Assembly (NCBI GenBank): GCA_029582155.1
Contig: CM055902.1
Location: forward strand, 18,797,248-18,861,247
DNA length: 64,000 nt
DNA from: Panopea generosa
Lineage: Eukaryota; Mollusca; Bivalvia; Adapedonta; Hiatellidae
Reading direction: 5' to 3'
The notes beneath the pieces were generated by a model that saw nothing but the letters and a program-made list of their open reading frames with translations, searched no databases and was not told where the DNA came from. Below, piece by piece: positions 9,581 to 21,246 of this stretch (positions within the stretch are counted from its first letter, which is position 1; every line of letters starts with the position of its first letter). Both the position numbers and the translations under genes were made by a program.

Positions 9581-12500
9581 AATTTAAAGACCATTTCTAG
9601 AATGTTCATGTGCGCCGATTCCGCGCATAAAGAGAAACAACTTTTTATAATTGTCTCAATGTTTTGACTACTCAGTATATATAAAGAAATGACAATGAAA
9701 GATGCAAAAGGTCGGTTTACAATAAAAACAGGTATTAAAATTAGAACGGAGAAACTTCTGGTCAGTATCAATCAACGGACAGAGTTCTCCTTCACCAGTT
9801 AGCTCAGCCAGTGTCACTACAAACTATTTTACTACATCTGACTATATTTCGGATGGCATTCTCATTTACTGATACCCCTGGCACCGATCTCATTTATTGT
9901 GTTCAATATATGCGATATGCAAACGGTATAAAATAATATTGAATATGAATATAAAATACTAAAGAAATATTATTATTTATACAAATATATGTTTTAGGTA
10001 TAAAAACATTACTTTTGCAATTGCGTTTTATGTTAAAGATGGCATATTTAAAGAGCTATTTTTCTCCAACAACAAAGTGTATTTTATTATTTTAAATATC
10101 ATTAGAATTTGTAAAGGAATGTATTTTGTGAGGTTTTTAAACAAGTTTCTATCGATACACTATACCAAAATATTAAAAAAATGCTTTATTTTTGCAAATT
10201 GAAAAAACATTGACACTCGATCGAAATGATTTTGATTTTAAAACCCCTAAACATTTAAATTAAAGCTACAATTTGCATTTTCCATGACAACTGTTATTAC
10301 ATGCATGACTCTTTGTATTTGTTTTAAATAAGTACTATATGTAAACAATTTCAAATATTGTTTTCACATTGCTTGTAAAACCTACATTTTTTTCGTCAAA
10401 TTACAAGGACAGGAGTGTTGTTGAGCAGGTAAAAACAAAACACCTGTATTTCAATATATACTTTTTATTTCTGATATTGCATGAACATACATTTTAACTT
10501 AAATACTTTGAAGTTTAATAAAATTATATCATAAAAAATGACAAAAACTATAGAAATCATCTTTAACTATTGATATTTGCCAATTGGATTTAACATTAAG
10601 TCGATTATGAAACAAGTTCTTACAACTTAGAAACATCATTCTGGAAGTCTTCCTAGGTTAGAACCAGTATATAACAGGCTTTATCAACCAGTTTGTCGCT
10701 TATTGATGTTACCATAACTGGTTTAATTAGTGATTAATTCAAGAAGGATATATAACCATAATGAGTGAGGTTAGATGTCGACATCATACGTTCCTGGTGC
10801 CAATTTAATGAATTGGTTATGAGAAAATCAGGCAGGCAACCACATCTGTATGTGTTAAAATATTTTCTTTATACCATGTATCGCTACGTCAAAAATGATT
10901 AATAAATGGGTTATCAAATGCTAGTTAAAGAGAACAAAACATGTGTAATATGTCAAAATATGCCCATAACAAACGGTCAGAAGCATTACAATGTTTTACT
11001 AAATGGAATAAAAAGTTTCAGAGTTCTTATTCGGTATAAACATGAAGCTAGTGGAGGTATTGCGTGATTAAAATAAGCCCAACAACTGACATATTGAGCC
11101 AGTTCGTTGTGGAATAAGACCCTTTTCAAATATATGTTCAATCCATAATATATAACAAAACAAAAGTGACAAACATATGTTAGTAAAGGCCTTTTGTTTT
11201 CAAGACACATTCCGCATACCCTAACTGTATTAAGACACCCGCTGTGCAAATACTATTAGCGAATATTCCTATATGGTATAAATAGGAAGCTAGAGGAGAT
11301 ATTGCATGACAAAATAAGCCCAACAACTGAAATATTGAGCCAGTCGTTCTGGAATAAGACCTAAGTTTTCAAATCGCCCATTTATGGGCTAAAACGTTTT
11401 AGTCGAAAATAATGTGGCACATTTCAACGGGTTATTACAGGAATAAAACGACTCAACACAACTGTAGCCTGGTATGACAACATGTTTCATGGAAATCAAC
11501 AAGTCTTTCGTTGATCACTTACTTATTTCAATATCATCTAGAACAGATGATGGGACCTATTCCCTAATCCATAAACAAACATATTGAACAAAATCTGCCG
11601 TTTCCGATTTGAATTCTGTATTGTACATGAAGTGTGCTGATTGGTCCTAAAATACACACCCCTGAGGAAGAACCAATCAGTGCGCTTGATACATAACCTA
11701 CTTATGGTCAGACAAAGGCAATGCATCTTCAATAAACAAAGCAAATTATAGAAATTGGTCTCATGAATTGTTTATCGAAAAACGCAACACTCAGACAAAC
11801 AGCAATGAAATATTGAGCTTTTGATTTGATAATATACCATCTTATTACCTACCCTGGACATAATCACCAAAATCTATTGCAATTATCACTTATTTATATT
11901 TATTTGAAACATACAGGCCTTGTTGCCTCAATTCACAAAATCAGTATCTTGTATAGCCTCCTTGCTCATTGAGACACGCACGACAGCGACTTCTCGGCTT
12001 GTGGTTCGGTGATTTCAATGATTTAGTTGAGAAATTGAAAGAAAATACCATACAAACAAAATCTGAATATCAAATAAGAAATAAACCAATTTGTTATAAT
12101 CAATAACTGCATCGATACAACGTTATAAATACTATAAAATCAAAGTTTCCCCTGGATAAAAAGACGTAATCAATGAAGGTAACGTGTAGAATTGGTTTAT
12201 ATATTACTTATTATTATTATTGGATATAATTAATGTGTAATACCCCTCACTCCCATGAGCACCGGCAGTTTAAGATATAATTATTCAATTAATATTGATT
12301 TAGTTTCAGGATTTTTAGTACACCACATAGCAGTTAACAGTTGAGTTATTGGTCATTAAAGCCATTCCATGTTTTTCAGATACTTTAGATACTTTGATAA
12401 TTTGTTTAAAAAAAAGGAAATAGTATCAATATTAAATATATCTGGGGGAACACCTTTCTCGTACATCGGAGTCAGTATCAGGTGGGTTTAATTGGTAGAA

Positions 12501-12704
12501 GTATGAAGTTTTGATAAAGTATACTATGCATCAACACATTTAACGTTAAGATGTTTTTATGGAAGTAAAAGCATAATAGTCATAGCACGCCGATACGACA
12601 GCACGAGTTACTATTTTTAAATACTCAAAATCAAGTTACATTGTTGTTCAAGTAATTAAATAAACACGTCATACAATTAAATTTCTTAAAAAACAATAAA
12701 ACTC

Positions 12705-13370
12705 ATGTGAAATTAAAAACGTAAGAACCTGTTGATATATGCATTTAACAGATAGAGAGAAGAATGAACTTCAGATTACGGAAAATGTTTATGGAAACTA
12801 AGTTTTTGGCGGAAAACATTTTTATCTTTAGTAATAACCATTTGACCAATTGTCATCAAAACCAATATCAAAGGTCTTTTCATGTGTACTAAACGTTTTT
12901 ATAACATATCAGGTTACGTTTATTTGACTTACTGTTTGAGTTAATATTAAAAATACTTTTACAATAAATATGGGACATATGGGATACATACGTATATATA
13001 TATACACGCAAGATTTAATGATAAACAGCATTTTGTTCTAATTTTAAATGGATCGTGCAGAACGTGTTAGAATTATTAAGCGGATATTGAATAAGGCGTG
13101 TTAAGTTAATGTTTGATAAAAGGATCATAACTTATTATTTTAATATTTCAGAGGTGAAGTGCAATCCAATCAAGGTCTAGTACATCAACAGTGTGTACGC
13201 TTTTAAAAAGAAGATATCGATGACGCCGATGGCTGCTTCCCGAACAACTGCTTGGTTTAAGTAGTAGCGACATTGTTTCTAAAGGGAAAGTCGGTATAAA
13301 GGAGGATATGTTTTGGTGCTTCCATACATTGACTTCTATCAATGTTCTAAATTTCACTGGACTCATACCC
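12705..13370 (-). pseudogene. Diverged copy of the 33.25-kb segment with a decayed exon site
   Basis: GTGAAATTAAAAACGTAAG followed by GAAAATGTTTATGGAAACTA, CATTTTTATCTTTAGTAAT and CAAAACCAATA aligns with 33248-33430. At 33254-33301 that segment has a donor GTAAGTTTC and an acceptor TTTCTTCTGTCCAG. Here the donor reads ATGAGTT and the acceptor AG is gone, although the pyrimidine-rich tract (TTCTTCTCTCTATCTG on the minus strand) survives. If the 48-nt exon is real, this is its dead relative. No other gene is visible in the stretch. Confidence 0.3.
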
Positions 13371-13379
13371 TTAAATGGA

Positions 13380-13860
13380 CAGAAATCAAACGGTCACAAC
13401 TCTGTGAAAAATTGTTGAAACACAAGACAATATGCAATCTCCATTTGTAGCGATGCATCCTAGAATGTTTCATAAATGTCCAACAAAACGTTTTAGATAA
13501 ATAGCGTGGAGAAGGATTTTAGATTAGTAATAGACGGAATCAAAAGGCAATGAATCATAAAAAAAAACATCAAACCAAAATCCAGACAATCTGCACATCT
13601 CCACTTGGTAGATATGCATCCTAGAAAGGTTCGTACAATTCCAACCACAGGTTGTAAAAAAATAGCGCGGACAAACAAAAACGAAGCAAATCAATTATTT
13701 GATAATGGAGAATCAATTGGCCATAGCTCTGTGAAAAATCATCGATACGGAATCAAAGGGTGATAACTTATCAAACTGAAACAAGACAAAATGCAAATCT
13801 GCACTTGTTGGTGATGCATCCTAGTAATATTAGTAAACTCTCAATAAGATGCAACATTTG
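13380..13860 (+). repeat. Three tandem ~150-bp CAAGACAATATGCA modules
   Basis: Three successive modules begin near 13380, 13545 and 13684, each carrying variants of CAAGACAATATGCA, TCTCCACTTGGTAG, GATGCATCCTAGAA and AAATAGCG(C/T)GGA. The third is closest to the module at 1-180. They are noncoding. Confidence 0.65.
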
Positions 13861-13987
13861 AATAAATATGGTAAAATGTGTTCAAATTGTGCGGATTTTA
13901 CATGTGGTATGTCGATGGTGACATTGACTATGGGTGGTTACATCAATACATCTTTTCATACACTTAGTGTAAACTAATAGTCGTGAT

Positions 13988-14040
13988 AAAGGATTGAACC
14001 CACGACCATCCGATCATAGGTCTGATACTCTAACACAGGA
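13988..14040 (-). mobile_element. tRNA-derived SINE head fragment
   Basis: Minus-strand GGTTCAATCC is a Pol III B-box-like word preceded by GATGGTCGTGG, the spacing seen in tRNA T-arms. The A-box half is poor. It sits just before micro-exon unit U4. Confidence 0.4.
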
Positions 14041-14223
14041 ACACGCATTTTGTACATTCAATAACGCCCCATAGATGCTCATGGTCCTTCTTTAAGGTAG
14101 TTTGAAAATATTCCAACACTTTAAATGAGTTATACATGATAAGTTACTTAAACAAACGAAATACAACTTAGGGGATTTAGAAACAGTTAATGACACTTTT
14201 CTTCATGAAATGAAAATACTTAC

Positions 14224-14250
14224 GTGAAGCTGACAAGCGATTCTTCGAGA
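14224..14250 (-). CDS. Candidate micro-exon, 27 nt, both splice sites intact
   Basis: Minus-strand acceptor CACTTATTTTTCAG, a 27-nt insert, then donor GTAAGTATTTTC. All three phases are open; phase 1-1 reads SKNRLSAS plus split codons. About 11 of 27 positions match the insert at 3734-3760, while the flanks on either side match much better (roughly three quarters by eye). So the exon-like part varies more than its intron-like surroundings. Confidence 0.35.
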
Positions 14251-14642
14251 CTGAAAAATAAGTGAAAACAACTTATTTAATCGTGATTCACTGGTTTAAA
14301 TAACACGCACTTCAGCGATTATTTACAGTTTTTCCAATCTACAGTCCACGTTTTTATTTTCTATTTTAACAGGCTCTAAGAAGCGTTGATACTGCTGAAG
14401 TCTAGGTTATGATAGAGACATATATACAAAAAACGGACAAAATATTAAAAATTAAAAACTCCCCAATAGTAAAGGGCAACTACTAAATCACTAGGTCGAA
14501 AGATATGCAACATTGTGTACACAGTGTGCTATAAAATTAAACTAGGTTTAGTTACCTGCCCTTAGTCTACTTAATGACCCTTAACGTTAGATTAATATCA
14601 AACTGTTCCATCAACGTAGTTTTTCTTATACTGTAAATACCT

Positions 14643-14645
<3 letters not shown>

Positions 14646-14698
<53 letters not shown>
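14646..14698 (+). repeat. AT dinucleotide microsatellite
   Basis: About 26 AT units inside micro-exon unit U4; copy 2 is at 48423-48474. Its Y/I translations are not genes. Confidence 0.9.
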
Positions 14699-14700
<2 letters not shown>

Positions 14701-14914
14701 TTCTGATATCTTACTGCAAGGTTATAATGTATGCAAATACATGTATGTGTTAATGAAATGTTCTTTGAACAGCATATTATAGTATCGTTCAGTTTCAATG
14801 TGTAATTACAGTAATATAGTTTTCTATTGATATTGATATTTGCCAATTGTTTTTTATTTAAACATATTTGTCTAACTTTGATCGTAAAACAAGTTCTTAC
14901 AACTTAAAAAATCA

Positions 14915-15064
14915 TCCTCGAAGTCTTCCTGGGAAGAACCAGTACTGATCATATGTAAATAAAGTATCCTGCTCAAGGACACCACACATAGCCGCGGCAG
15001 AGGATCGAACCGACGACCATCATATTTTAGGCCCGATGCTGTTCCATTGAAACCACGCACTCCA
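14915..15064 (-). mobile_element. tRNA-derived SINE with CORE-like body (most complete copy)
   Basis: Read on the minus strand, a tRNA-like head (GTGGTTTCAATGG as a worn A-box region, GGTCGTCGGTTCGATCC as B box) is followed by GGTGTCCTTGAGCAGGATAC, then TTTATTTACA and a tail ending ACTGGTTCTTCCCAGGAAGAC. The body wording resembles the CORE domain known from MIR-type SINEs (GTGTGACCTTGGGCAAGTCAC...CTGTAAAATGGG). Relatives lie at 26530-26653, in pieces at 3403, 5398 and 7441, and in the B paralogue. Confidence 0.6.
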
Positions 15065-15600
15065 CACAACTTGTGCCAACAAAACATGAGTAATATGTCA
15101 TTGAGTTAATAAACTATCAATGCACTGTGCAAACTGGCTTATTAAACCATAACATGAGATGTTGGTAGGATAGCGTACTCGAATAATTTAAATAATTAAA
15201 TACAACCTGAAATATCATAACCTGTCATTAAAGCAACTATAAACTGACTACGAAACTGGCCCGAAAACTTTATGTGCAGCCACATTGAAATCAAAAATGT
15301 TTAGACAAAACCCTACTGGAGCAACGCTTTCTATCTCTTTAAAATATATTATCAATATGTGGACACTGCATGAAAAAATAAGACAGACTTTTGTACAGCT
15401 ATGCCCAGTTTTATTTTGTCTTTACATGCCTGTTTTTGTATGTGTTAAACTATGTTCTTTATTTATGTATCTTTATGTAAAATTGATTAATAAATGTGTG
15501 TAAATCAATTAGCATATGCTTATAACAAACGGCCTGAAGCATTATAAATGTTGAATTATATAGAATAACGAGCTTCAGAGTTTAGAAAGTATCAAAGGAA
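15065..15600. repeat. Unit downstream segment, no gene
   Basis: Bases 15065-15390 match 7478-7790. From about 15500, TGCTTATAACAAACGGCCTGAAGCATTA matches the A and B paralogues near 5715 and 10963. The open frame across 15285-15503 is hydrophobic and Y/F/C-rich with no recognisable domain, so I do not call it a gene. Confidence 0.5.
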
Positions 15601-15699
15601 AATAATGTTATGACGGGGAATACTTTTAAGTAAAAGTGAATATCCCTACTTATCCCTAACCAAAAATCTAGGTTTCTGTTCATGTTTAGAACATTACAC

Positions 15700-16340
15700 A
15701 CAATTTAAATAATCTGAATATTAAGCTTCGTGTTATGCCATCGAGAGCTAATAGACGATCAGTTAACCTAAACACTTTTTCCTTGGATCATGTCAGTCTA
15801 ACCAATACTCGAGCAAACCCATCTCCGCGAGTTACTGATAACTGTTTTCACTTGAATCAGTAGAGAGAATCGAATGAACAATGAGACGCATGTCGTATAT
15901 CAAGCATCAGAGAGAGTGTGGCCGGGTGGGGATTCGAACACACGACCTCTAGATTGATAGTCAGGCACGCTACTTACTGAACAAACTAAAACAAATACCA
16001 TTGAATATAAATCTACACAAATTCGACAAATCTATATGTCATAAAATCATATATTTAAGTAACAGTGACCATGACCCGATTTCAGTTTCGTGTAAGGTAT
16101 TAATACTTAAGATTTATTTAAAATACATTAAAGGAAAAGTTATCGCGCAGAAACAAGTTCACGGTACAACCTAGGCATATTAAAGGACACTAGATTGATG
16201 GAAATATGTATCAAGTTTATAATTCAATATGACGCAAGCTACGGTAATAAATAGTATGTTTTACCATTGTCAAAAGATTTAGATTAATATGTTTTTTTAT
16301 TTATTAACCGGATGTTGATTAAAATGAAGTTTTTAATATA
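15700..16340. repeat. Dispersed repeat copy, related to 25250-25910
   Basis: Shared landmarks are GACCTCTAGATTGATAGTC, ACACAAATT...ATC, TTCAATATGACGCAAGCTACGGTAATAAATA and ATTAACCGGATGTTGATTAAAATGAA, against GACCTCTAGATTGATAGTC, TTCAATATGAAGCAAGCTCTAGTAATAAAC and ATTGACCGGGTGTTG in the other copy. The repeat carries a tRNA-like head in each copy and no coding sequence. Confidence 0.6.
15918..15988 (-). mobile_element. tRNA-like SINE head (second family)
   Basis: On the minus strand TTTGTTCAGTAAGTAGCG resembles an A box (compare TAGCTCAGTTGGTAGAGCG), and GTGTTCGAATCCCCACCCGGCC holds a B box GTTCGAATCC. The acceptor stem does not pair cleanly, so this is a tRNA-derived repeat and not a working tRNA. 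The sister copy at 25501-25550 keeps a better A box (TTAGCTCAGCCGGTAGCG) but has lost the B box half. Confidence 0.5.
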
Positions 16341-16515
16341 AATAAACACCCATAACTTTTTTAAATCTTATTTCCTCGAAAAAATACAGGAGAGCATACA
16401 AACAATAATATACCATTGATGACATTCAAAAAATTAAAACGGTAATAATGCACAGACTGAATACAATATAAAGTAACGTATAATTTGCAATTGAAAAACG
16501 GTATACAGTGAATTT

Positions 16516-16620
16516 GATAAATACGATATCATGCACGCACGCAGACACGCTCGCTCGCACACAAACCTTTCACGCATGCATACACGTACGCACACTTATG
16601 CACAACACACTACAAATACA
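16516..16620 (+). repeat. Degenerate CA/CG-rich simple repeat
   Basis: ACGCACGCAGACACGC, CGCTCGCACACAAAC, CATGCATACACGTACGCACAC and similar words form an impure ACAC/CACG tract. The R/H/T-rich frames on either strand come from this tract. Confidence 0.65.
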
Positions 16621-16812
16621 GACGCTCAAAATGAATTCTCTTCATATGAAATAAACCCTATCGAAACGAAATACAATAACTATTTAAATGAACAGCAAAA
16701 TCCATTTGAATCGATAGTGTACACATACCTCTATAATATGGCTACTTAATCGAAACGAAAATAGGGTTAACAAAGAGGAAAGTTTGATATGATAAATAAG
16801 CCAGTTTGCACA

Positions 16813-16815
<3 letters not shown>

Positions 16816-16846
<31 letters not shown>

Positions 16847-16859
16847 TATATATATATAT
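16816..16859 (+). repeat. AT dinucleotide microsatellite
   Basis: TA/AT repeats interrupted once by ACT in copy 1; copy 2 (50594-50637) is uninterrupted. Confidence 0.9.
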
Positions 16860-17225
16860 CTGTCTTTTTCATTTAGAATTATTTAATTTCTGTAAACATA
16901 TGAATTTGGTGCACACGTGTTGGCATATACATTATATTGCAAAACAATTTTACACCAAACCTCATATTATTGTTTATCCTGTTTGCTATTGTTATAAATA
17001 CATGATCGACTAAATAAGAAGATGGCACACTACACATTTGGAACAATATTGCTAAAATGGTAAATTTCTACACATTAGATATGCCATTGTATTACATGAC
17101 TCGTAATAGCCTGTCAGTTTATTCAGTTTCCAAAGTAAACACAAATCAAAGTTACAATGGATAAGATTGAACCTATTTAGAGATTAATCATTTTGACATA
17201 TATTTAATAACTGTTTGTTTTTGAA

Positions 17226-18712
17226 TCAATGAACAGCATTATTTACTATTTCTTTCCATTCAAATTTTGACGGAAAAACATTTGTCTGTGAGTATTCATT
17301 TAAGGGCAATGAAATATCTTTTTTTACAAATATTTTTTGATATCGGCAATGAAACCCTTAATTTTAGTAGGTATTAACTTACAGTCAAATAAACGATTAA
17401 CAAATATTTGCTTTGCTATAAAATAGGGTTACAACCTACAGAGCTGACCTTCAAATATAAGGTTTTTTTTTATCAATTTCAAATTCCATTGATAGGCATC
17501 CTAACATTCTTTGTGCTACGTCTGTTCTTTTATACTTTGGTAATGACTGAATATATTTTAAACAGAACAAATGTGCTCTTTTAAGAGAAAGTACATGACC
17601 ATTAATAAGATTACGCCATAACTCACATCCGTACCAACCTTTCGGCAAGACATCCGACTGATATATTTGTTTCGCCGTTGCTGGGGGAATTTCACCCGAG
17701 TTTACGCCACAATTTATCATATTTTAAAAGGTACTCCTAATTGTGTAGTTCGCTTCTTTTATAACGTCATTGTTATTTATCGAATTAATCGAACAGCATG
17801 CCTAAATGTGTATACTTCTCCACTTCATCTACTCTACTGTCCCCGAGTATCCATTGATGTGCTTTTGATTCATAATTGTTGCGTGACTAACCAAGTTTTA
17901 GATAAAGATATTAAAACCAGTTAATATTAAAAGCTGTGTGTAGTTCACACATAAAACTTATAACTTATCCATAAGATCATTAATAAAGAAGATGTACAAA
18001 AAAGGACTGAGAAACCCTCCCTGTCTGGAACCTTGTTATACTGGGAACCAGTCTAAAAAGTGACCTTGGTTTCAGACACGATTGTTATATTTGTATATAA
18101 ATTAATAACAACTTTAAGAATGTATAACGGTAAACCAGATTTGAACAATATTACCATAACAGCATCATGCCAAACGGTATCAAATGCACGGCGTACATCT
18201 AGAAAAGCAATATTTAATTGACTCTCATTTTCTTAAGCGAAATAAGAGCATTCCCGTAGAACAAAAGAAGTTATCACGCAAACAATACCTTGCAACTTAT
18301 TAAGTTTCTGATACCCACAATCGCGTTCAACTCTATCGAGTAGTACAGATTCATACAATTTTAAAAATACTGATTAGAAAGTAATTGCTCGATAGCTATT
18401 CGGGTCATTCTATGCCTTTTTACCACCTTTGTATAAAGTATCATTAAACATTTCTTCATTTCATTTGAGGTATGCGCATATGTAGTCATATTTTGAAATA
18501 ATTTTGCTAAGAATTTCAGTACAATTTTACCACTATAGGTAATATTTTCGTAGTAAACATTATCACACCCGCAAGCTAATAAGTTAATACTTATAGACAG
18601 AATATGGTTGTATGTTACATGCGAAAGTAAGTTATTTATCGAGTGATATTCACTTTCTAGAATAAATAGGCTTCCAGAAGGAGGCAATAAGCTTCCAAAA
18701 TGAGCCATTTCT
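17226..18712 (-). pseudogene. Non-LTR retrotransposon (LINE) reverse transcriptase relic
   Basis: Read on the minus strand from about 18710 downward, the blocks of a LINE reverse transcriptase occur in order. First comes MAHFGSLLPPSGS, then ACGCDNVYYENITYSGKIV, then NEMKKCLMILYTK. Next is FLDVRRAFDTVWHDAVM, which matches RT motif A with its Asp. Then WFPV, a stop, and QGSRQGGFLSPFLYIFFIND, the motif B block. After that LVLISLSKTW follows, but the catalytic (F/Y)-A-D-D that should precede it is missing, apparently deleted. Then WILGDSRVDEVEKY, and INCGVNSGEIPPATAKQIYQ with GWYGCELW. The C-terminal part follows (FIAKQIFVNRLFDCKLIPT, NEYSQTNVFPSKFEWKEIV). Several stops and frame changes break it. 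The YGCELW...RTD...EIDKKK pattern is familiar from bivalve LINEs, possibly the CR1/L2 side. No endonuclease domain is visible upstream, as expected for 5' truncation. Confidence 0.85.
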
Positions 18713-18759
18713 GTTCTTTGGCCAAAACATTTTTCTCGATTTTTGTTAAAAGTATAAGA

Positions 18760-19930
18760 TATTTTCTTAAGAATTTGATAATACTGTCCAATTCCAAAGT
18801 CACAGAAAAGTACATATTTTTTTTTTTAATTAATATTGTCCAAAACTATTCAAAGATAATCATAAAACGTCTAAATAACGTCAATTAAAAACGTTATTAA
18901 CGTCAACCTTAACGGTTAGATTTATCTTAAAAGATACAGTAACTTTCGTAATTAAGCTGGATAATTACCCAACATAAAATGGAAGTTTCAATCTTCAATA
19001 ATGTGTGAATAAAGCGTGTAAATAAGCATACAGCCTCCTAACGTGAAAAGTACTGAATCTTTAAAATGACGTTAACACTGTGTTGCTGTATTCATTTTTG
19101 TTTTGTATTATCGACTATACTTTTACAAATTTCCGGGGAAATCATAAACATCCAGAAATCCCACTATTTGAAATATAATGTTTATTTCTATTATTTTCTA
19201 TACTAAATGTCCTAATTCTACTTTAATGAAAAAATCTATACATAATAGGAAACTTAATCAGTCTTTTACATACTTTTATATACGGTTTTACGATTCATGG
19301 TCAATACAAAGTACTAAAAACAACATAATAAAAGCCTTAATTAATAATCATCAAGCCTTCATATACCCTGAACTTGGAGCATTACACCACGTGATCTCCA
19401 CATGCTCCTGACATGTGAACATACTCCAGTTTACCTGAACTGGGAGTTTCAACTCATGTGAACCCAACATGCTCCTGTGACGCCAACAAGCTCCGAAACC
19501 GCGAACATGTTTCAATGTAAATAGGAGCCTCGCATTATGTAATGCTAATGAGTCAAATGCTCATCTTAGCCAATCTGTCCTTAATTTGGACTACAGACCT
19601 GGAGATCACTAATGTATCTATGTAAGTCTGTAACAATACTCATATTAACTTTTGATATTTGTCCAAAAGTTACACTTTCTTATTTAAAAAGCATGACTAA
19701 ATTGAAAAGGTAATTGTTTCAAGTTTTGCCCTAAAAAATACGTTATATGGTTGATTCGTTTTGATATTTAAAATACTAATATGATTATTGAATAAAATCG
19801 ATTAGAAATAATTTTAAATGCAAGAACATTGTTATTATTCAGTTTTACAAAATATAAAAAATGTGTGTTTTTATGTACTGAGTGTAAACAAACTCAATAT
19901 TATTGTAATGTTTAGCGTTTAACGTCCTAT
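18760..19930. repeat. Dispersed repeat copy, related to 26890-27505
   Basis: Shared order: AATTTGATAATAC, AATTCCAAAGTCACA, a T run, AACGTCTAAATAACGTCAATTAAAAA, AACGTCAACCTTAA, AAGCATACAG, CCTAACGTGAA, GACTAAATTGAAAA and ATGTACTGAGTGT. This copy is about twice as long as its relative and holds extra sequence at 19140-19620, including imperfect repeats of ACATGCTCCTG and GTGAAC near 19400-19500. No gene is supported; the short frame at 19178-19411 is unremarkable. Confidence 0.6.
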
Positions 19931-20259
19931 AGTTCAGATCGGCTTGTCTCAACTACATCCGGGAATCATCGGATAACATGCATATAGTGTGTTTATAAAA
20001 GTTATCATACTGTTGTAATATTCCCATGTGGCACAGGGATATATCTGGGGATTGCCGCATGAGCGATCGGGATCTACCACAGCCATCAGTAATTTATATT
20101 TTTAATTTACCAGCAACACTATTTTCCAGAACAGTTGTCCATAAACGGCATTTGCTATCAAAAAAGGTTAAAACAAACAAAAGACTGACTTATCGGCACA
20201 TATCTGGGAACCATTCTTAATCATCCTATATATTCTATTGGCGTATATATTACTTTTTT

Positions 20260-20600
20260 ATGTTATTAGATTGTACAGTTATTGTTATAACAGTACTATG
20301 TGATAGTGTTTTTATTTAACTTTCGTCAATTCAAACAAGCAAGAGCTTTCGGTAGGACGCCGCACTCGACTATTCAAAATACTCAAAAATAAAATTGCAA
20401 AGCAATCAAGAACTCAGTACTTCAATAAGAATATTTAGTGACACCTAATGGAAACAATTTTCTTTAAAATGGGTAAAACTGATGAATAATGTTTTCAAGG
20501 TGTATAATGCAGTCAATATATATCCGCGACAGAGGACCAGGAGCATAACAAATGTCTTGTGGAAAAGAATAATGGGCTTCACTATTGAAAGTTATTAAAA
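20260..20600. repeat. Dispersed repeat copy, related to 32040-32345
   Basis: CAGTTATTGTTATAACA, TTTTTATTTAACTTTCGTCA, GTAGGACGCCGCACTCGACTA, AAAGCAATCAA and AGCATAACAAATGT occur in the same order at 32040-32345. Upstream, 20026-20220 is an open frame of 64 codons (FNLPATLFSRTVVHKRHLL) that I cannot assign. Confidence 0.55.
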
Positions 20601-20754
20601 GAAACTAAAAGTGACTGATGTTTGTTGTTGTTTTTTATGTAATTTGATGACGTTGACCATTAACCTCAACATTCAAAAAGTCGGATATTTTAAATCCCAT
20701 GCAAGGTTCTGGTAATAAGTAACGTGTGCCCCAAACATAAAACGTATCAGTCGA

Positions 20755-21010
20755 CTGATGGAGTTATTGAGAAAAGTGTAACTTTGCTACACTTTTTAGT
20801 TAAAAAGGGCAATAACTCATGCACAGTTTGTGATGCGGAGTTGTGTTTCAATTCCGAGTAAGTTATTGTAATAAGAAGCAATTGAAGTAAATTGGACAAT
20901 GTTTGTGTTAAACAGGTGATAAACGCTGCTGACGACGCTGACGAATAAGTGGTTACAAAATGCACGTGTTCATAAAGAGTCGAGCTAACTATTTCAAGCA
21001 GCATAACCAG
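20755..21010 (-). repeat. AGGGCAATAACTC-type dispersed repeat
   Basis: AAAAAGGGCAATAACTC, ATTCCGAGTAAGTTATTG and GCTGCTGACGACGCTGACGAA are words typical of short noncoding repeats in marine invertebrate DNA. The 85-codon minus-strand frame across it is the same in both 33.8-kb copies only because those copies are near-identical; its L/T/S-rich sequence shows no domain. Confidence 0.5.
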
Positions 21011-21246
21011 TATTTGAAGATATTTCTTTTATAAAGAAACTTCAGATTCAATCGTATCATTATACTCTTTCAATTCCGTCATCCTTTAGTATTAGCACGG
21101 TCGTCAGGTTTGTGCAAATAGATAAATACAGATATAGACAGATATATATTTTTCAATCTGCTGTAACTTAACTTTTTTGATGATGTGAGAAGACGTTTAT
21201 GGAAAAATAGTATCGTTATGGCAATAAACAAAAAGGGAATATATTT

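Larger units (their letters stand above)
8277..12704. repeat. Internal duplication, paralogue B (~4.4 kb)
   Basis: Collinear with 3033-7439 over its whole length. In copy 1 this block has several one-base differences that are absent from both A copies and from B in copy 2, for example an extra G near 9776 and lost bases near 9210. It contains the counterparts of the 70-codon remnant (stop inside), the SINE fragment, micro-exon unit U3 and the SINE tail. After 12704 it continues into a segment related to 33240-33430. Confidence 0.9.
14060..14830 (-). repeat. Recurrent micro-exon unit U4
   Basis: The unit landmarks appear in order, diverged from U1 and U3. An AT dinucleotide tract of about 50 bp (14646-14698) is expanded where U1 has only TATGTATACATACTCTTATATAAATA. 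The SINE and downstream segment at 14915-15600 follow without the 2-kb interruption seen in the 4.4-kb paralogues. Confidence 0.7.

Noticed and set aside
17377..17409. 33-nt insert with acceptor CTATTTTATAG and donor GTAAGTTAA on the minus strand
   Set aside because: It fits splice rules, but it lies inside the LINE coding relic and reads as continuous LINE protein through the supposed sites. It shows that such signals can occur by chance.
17451..17720. Stand-alone 89-codon gene, and the plus-strand frame overlapping it
   Set aside because: The minus-strand frame is the YGCELW block of the LINE relic, and the plus-strand frame is its shadow.
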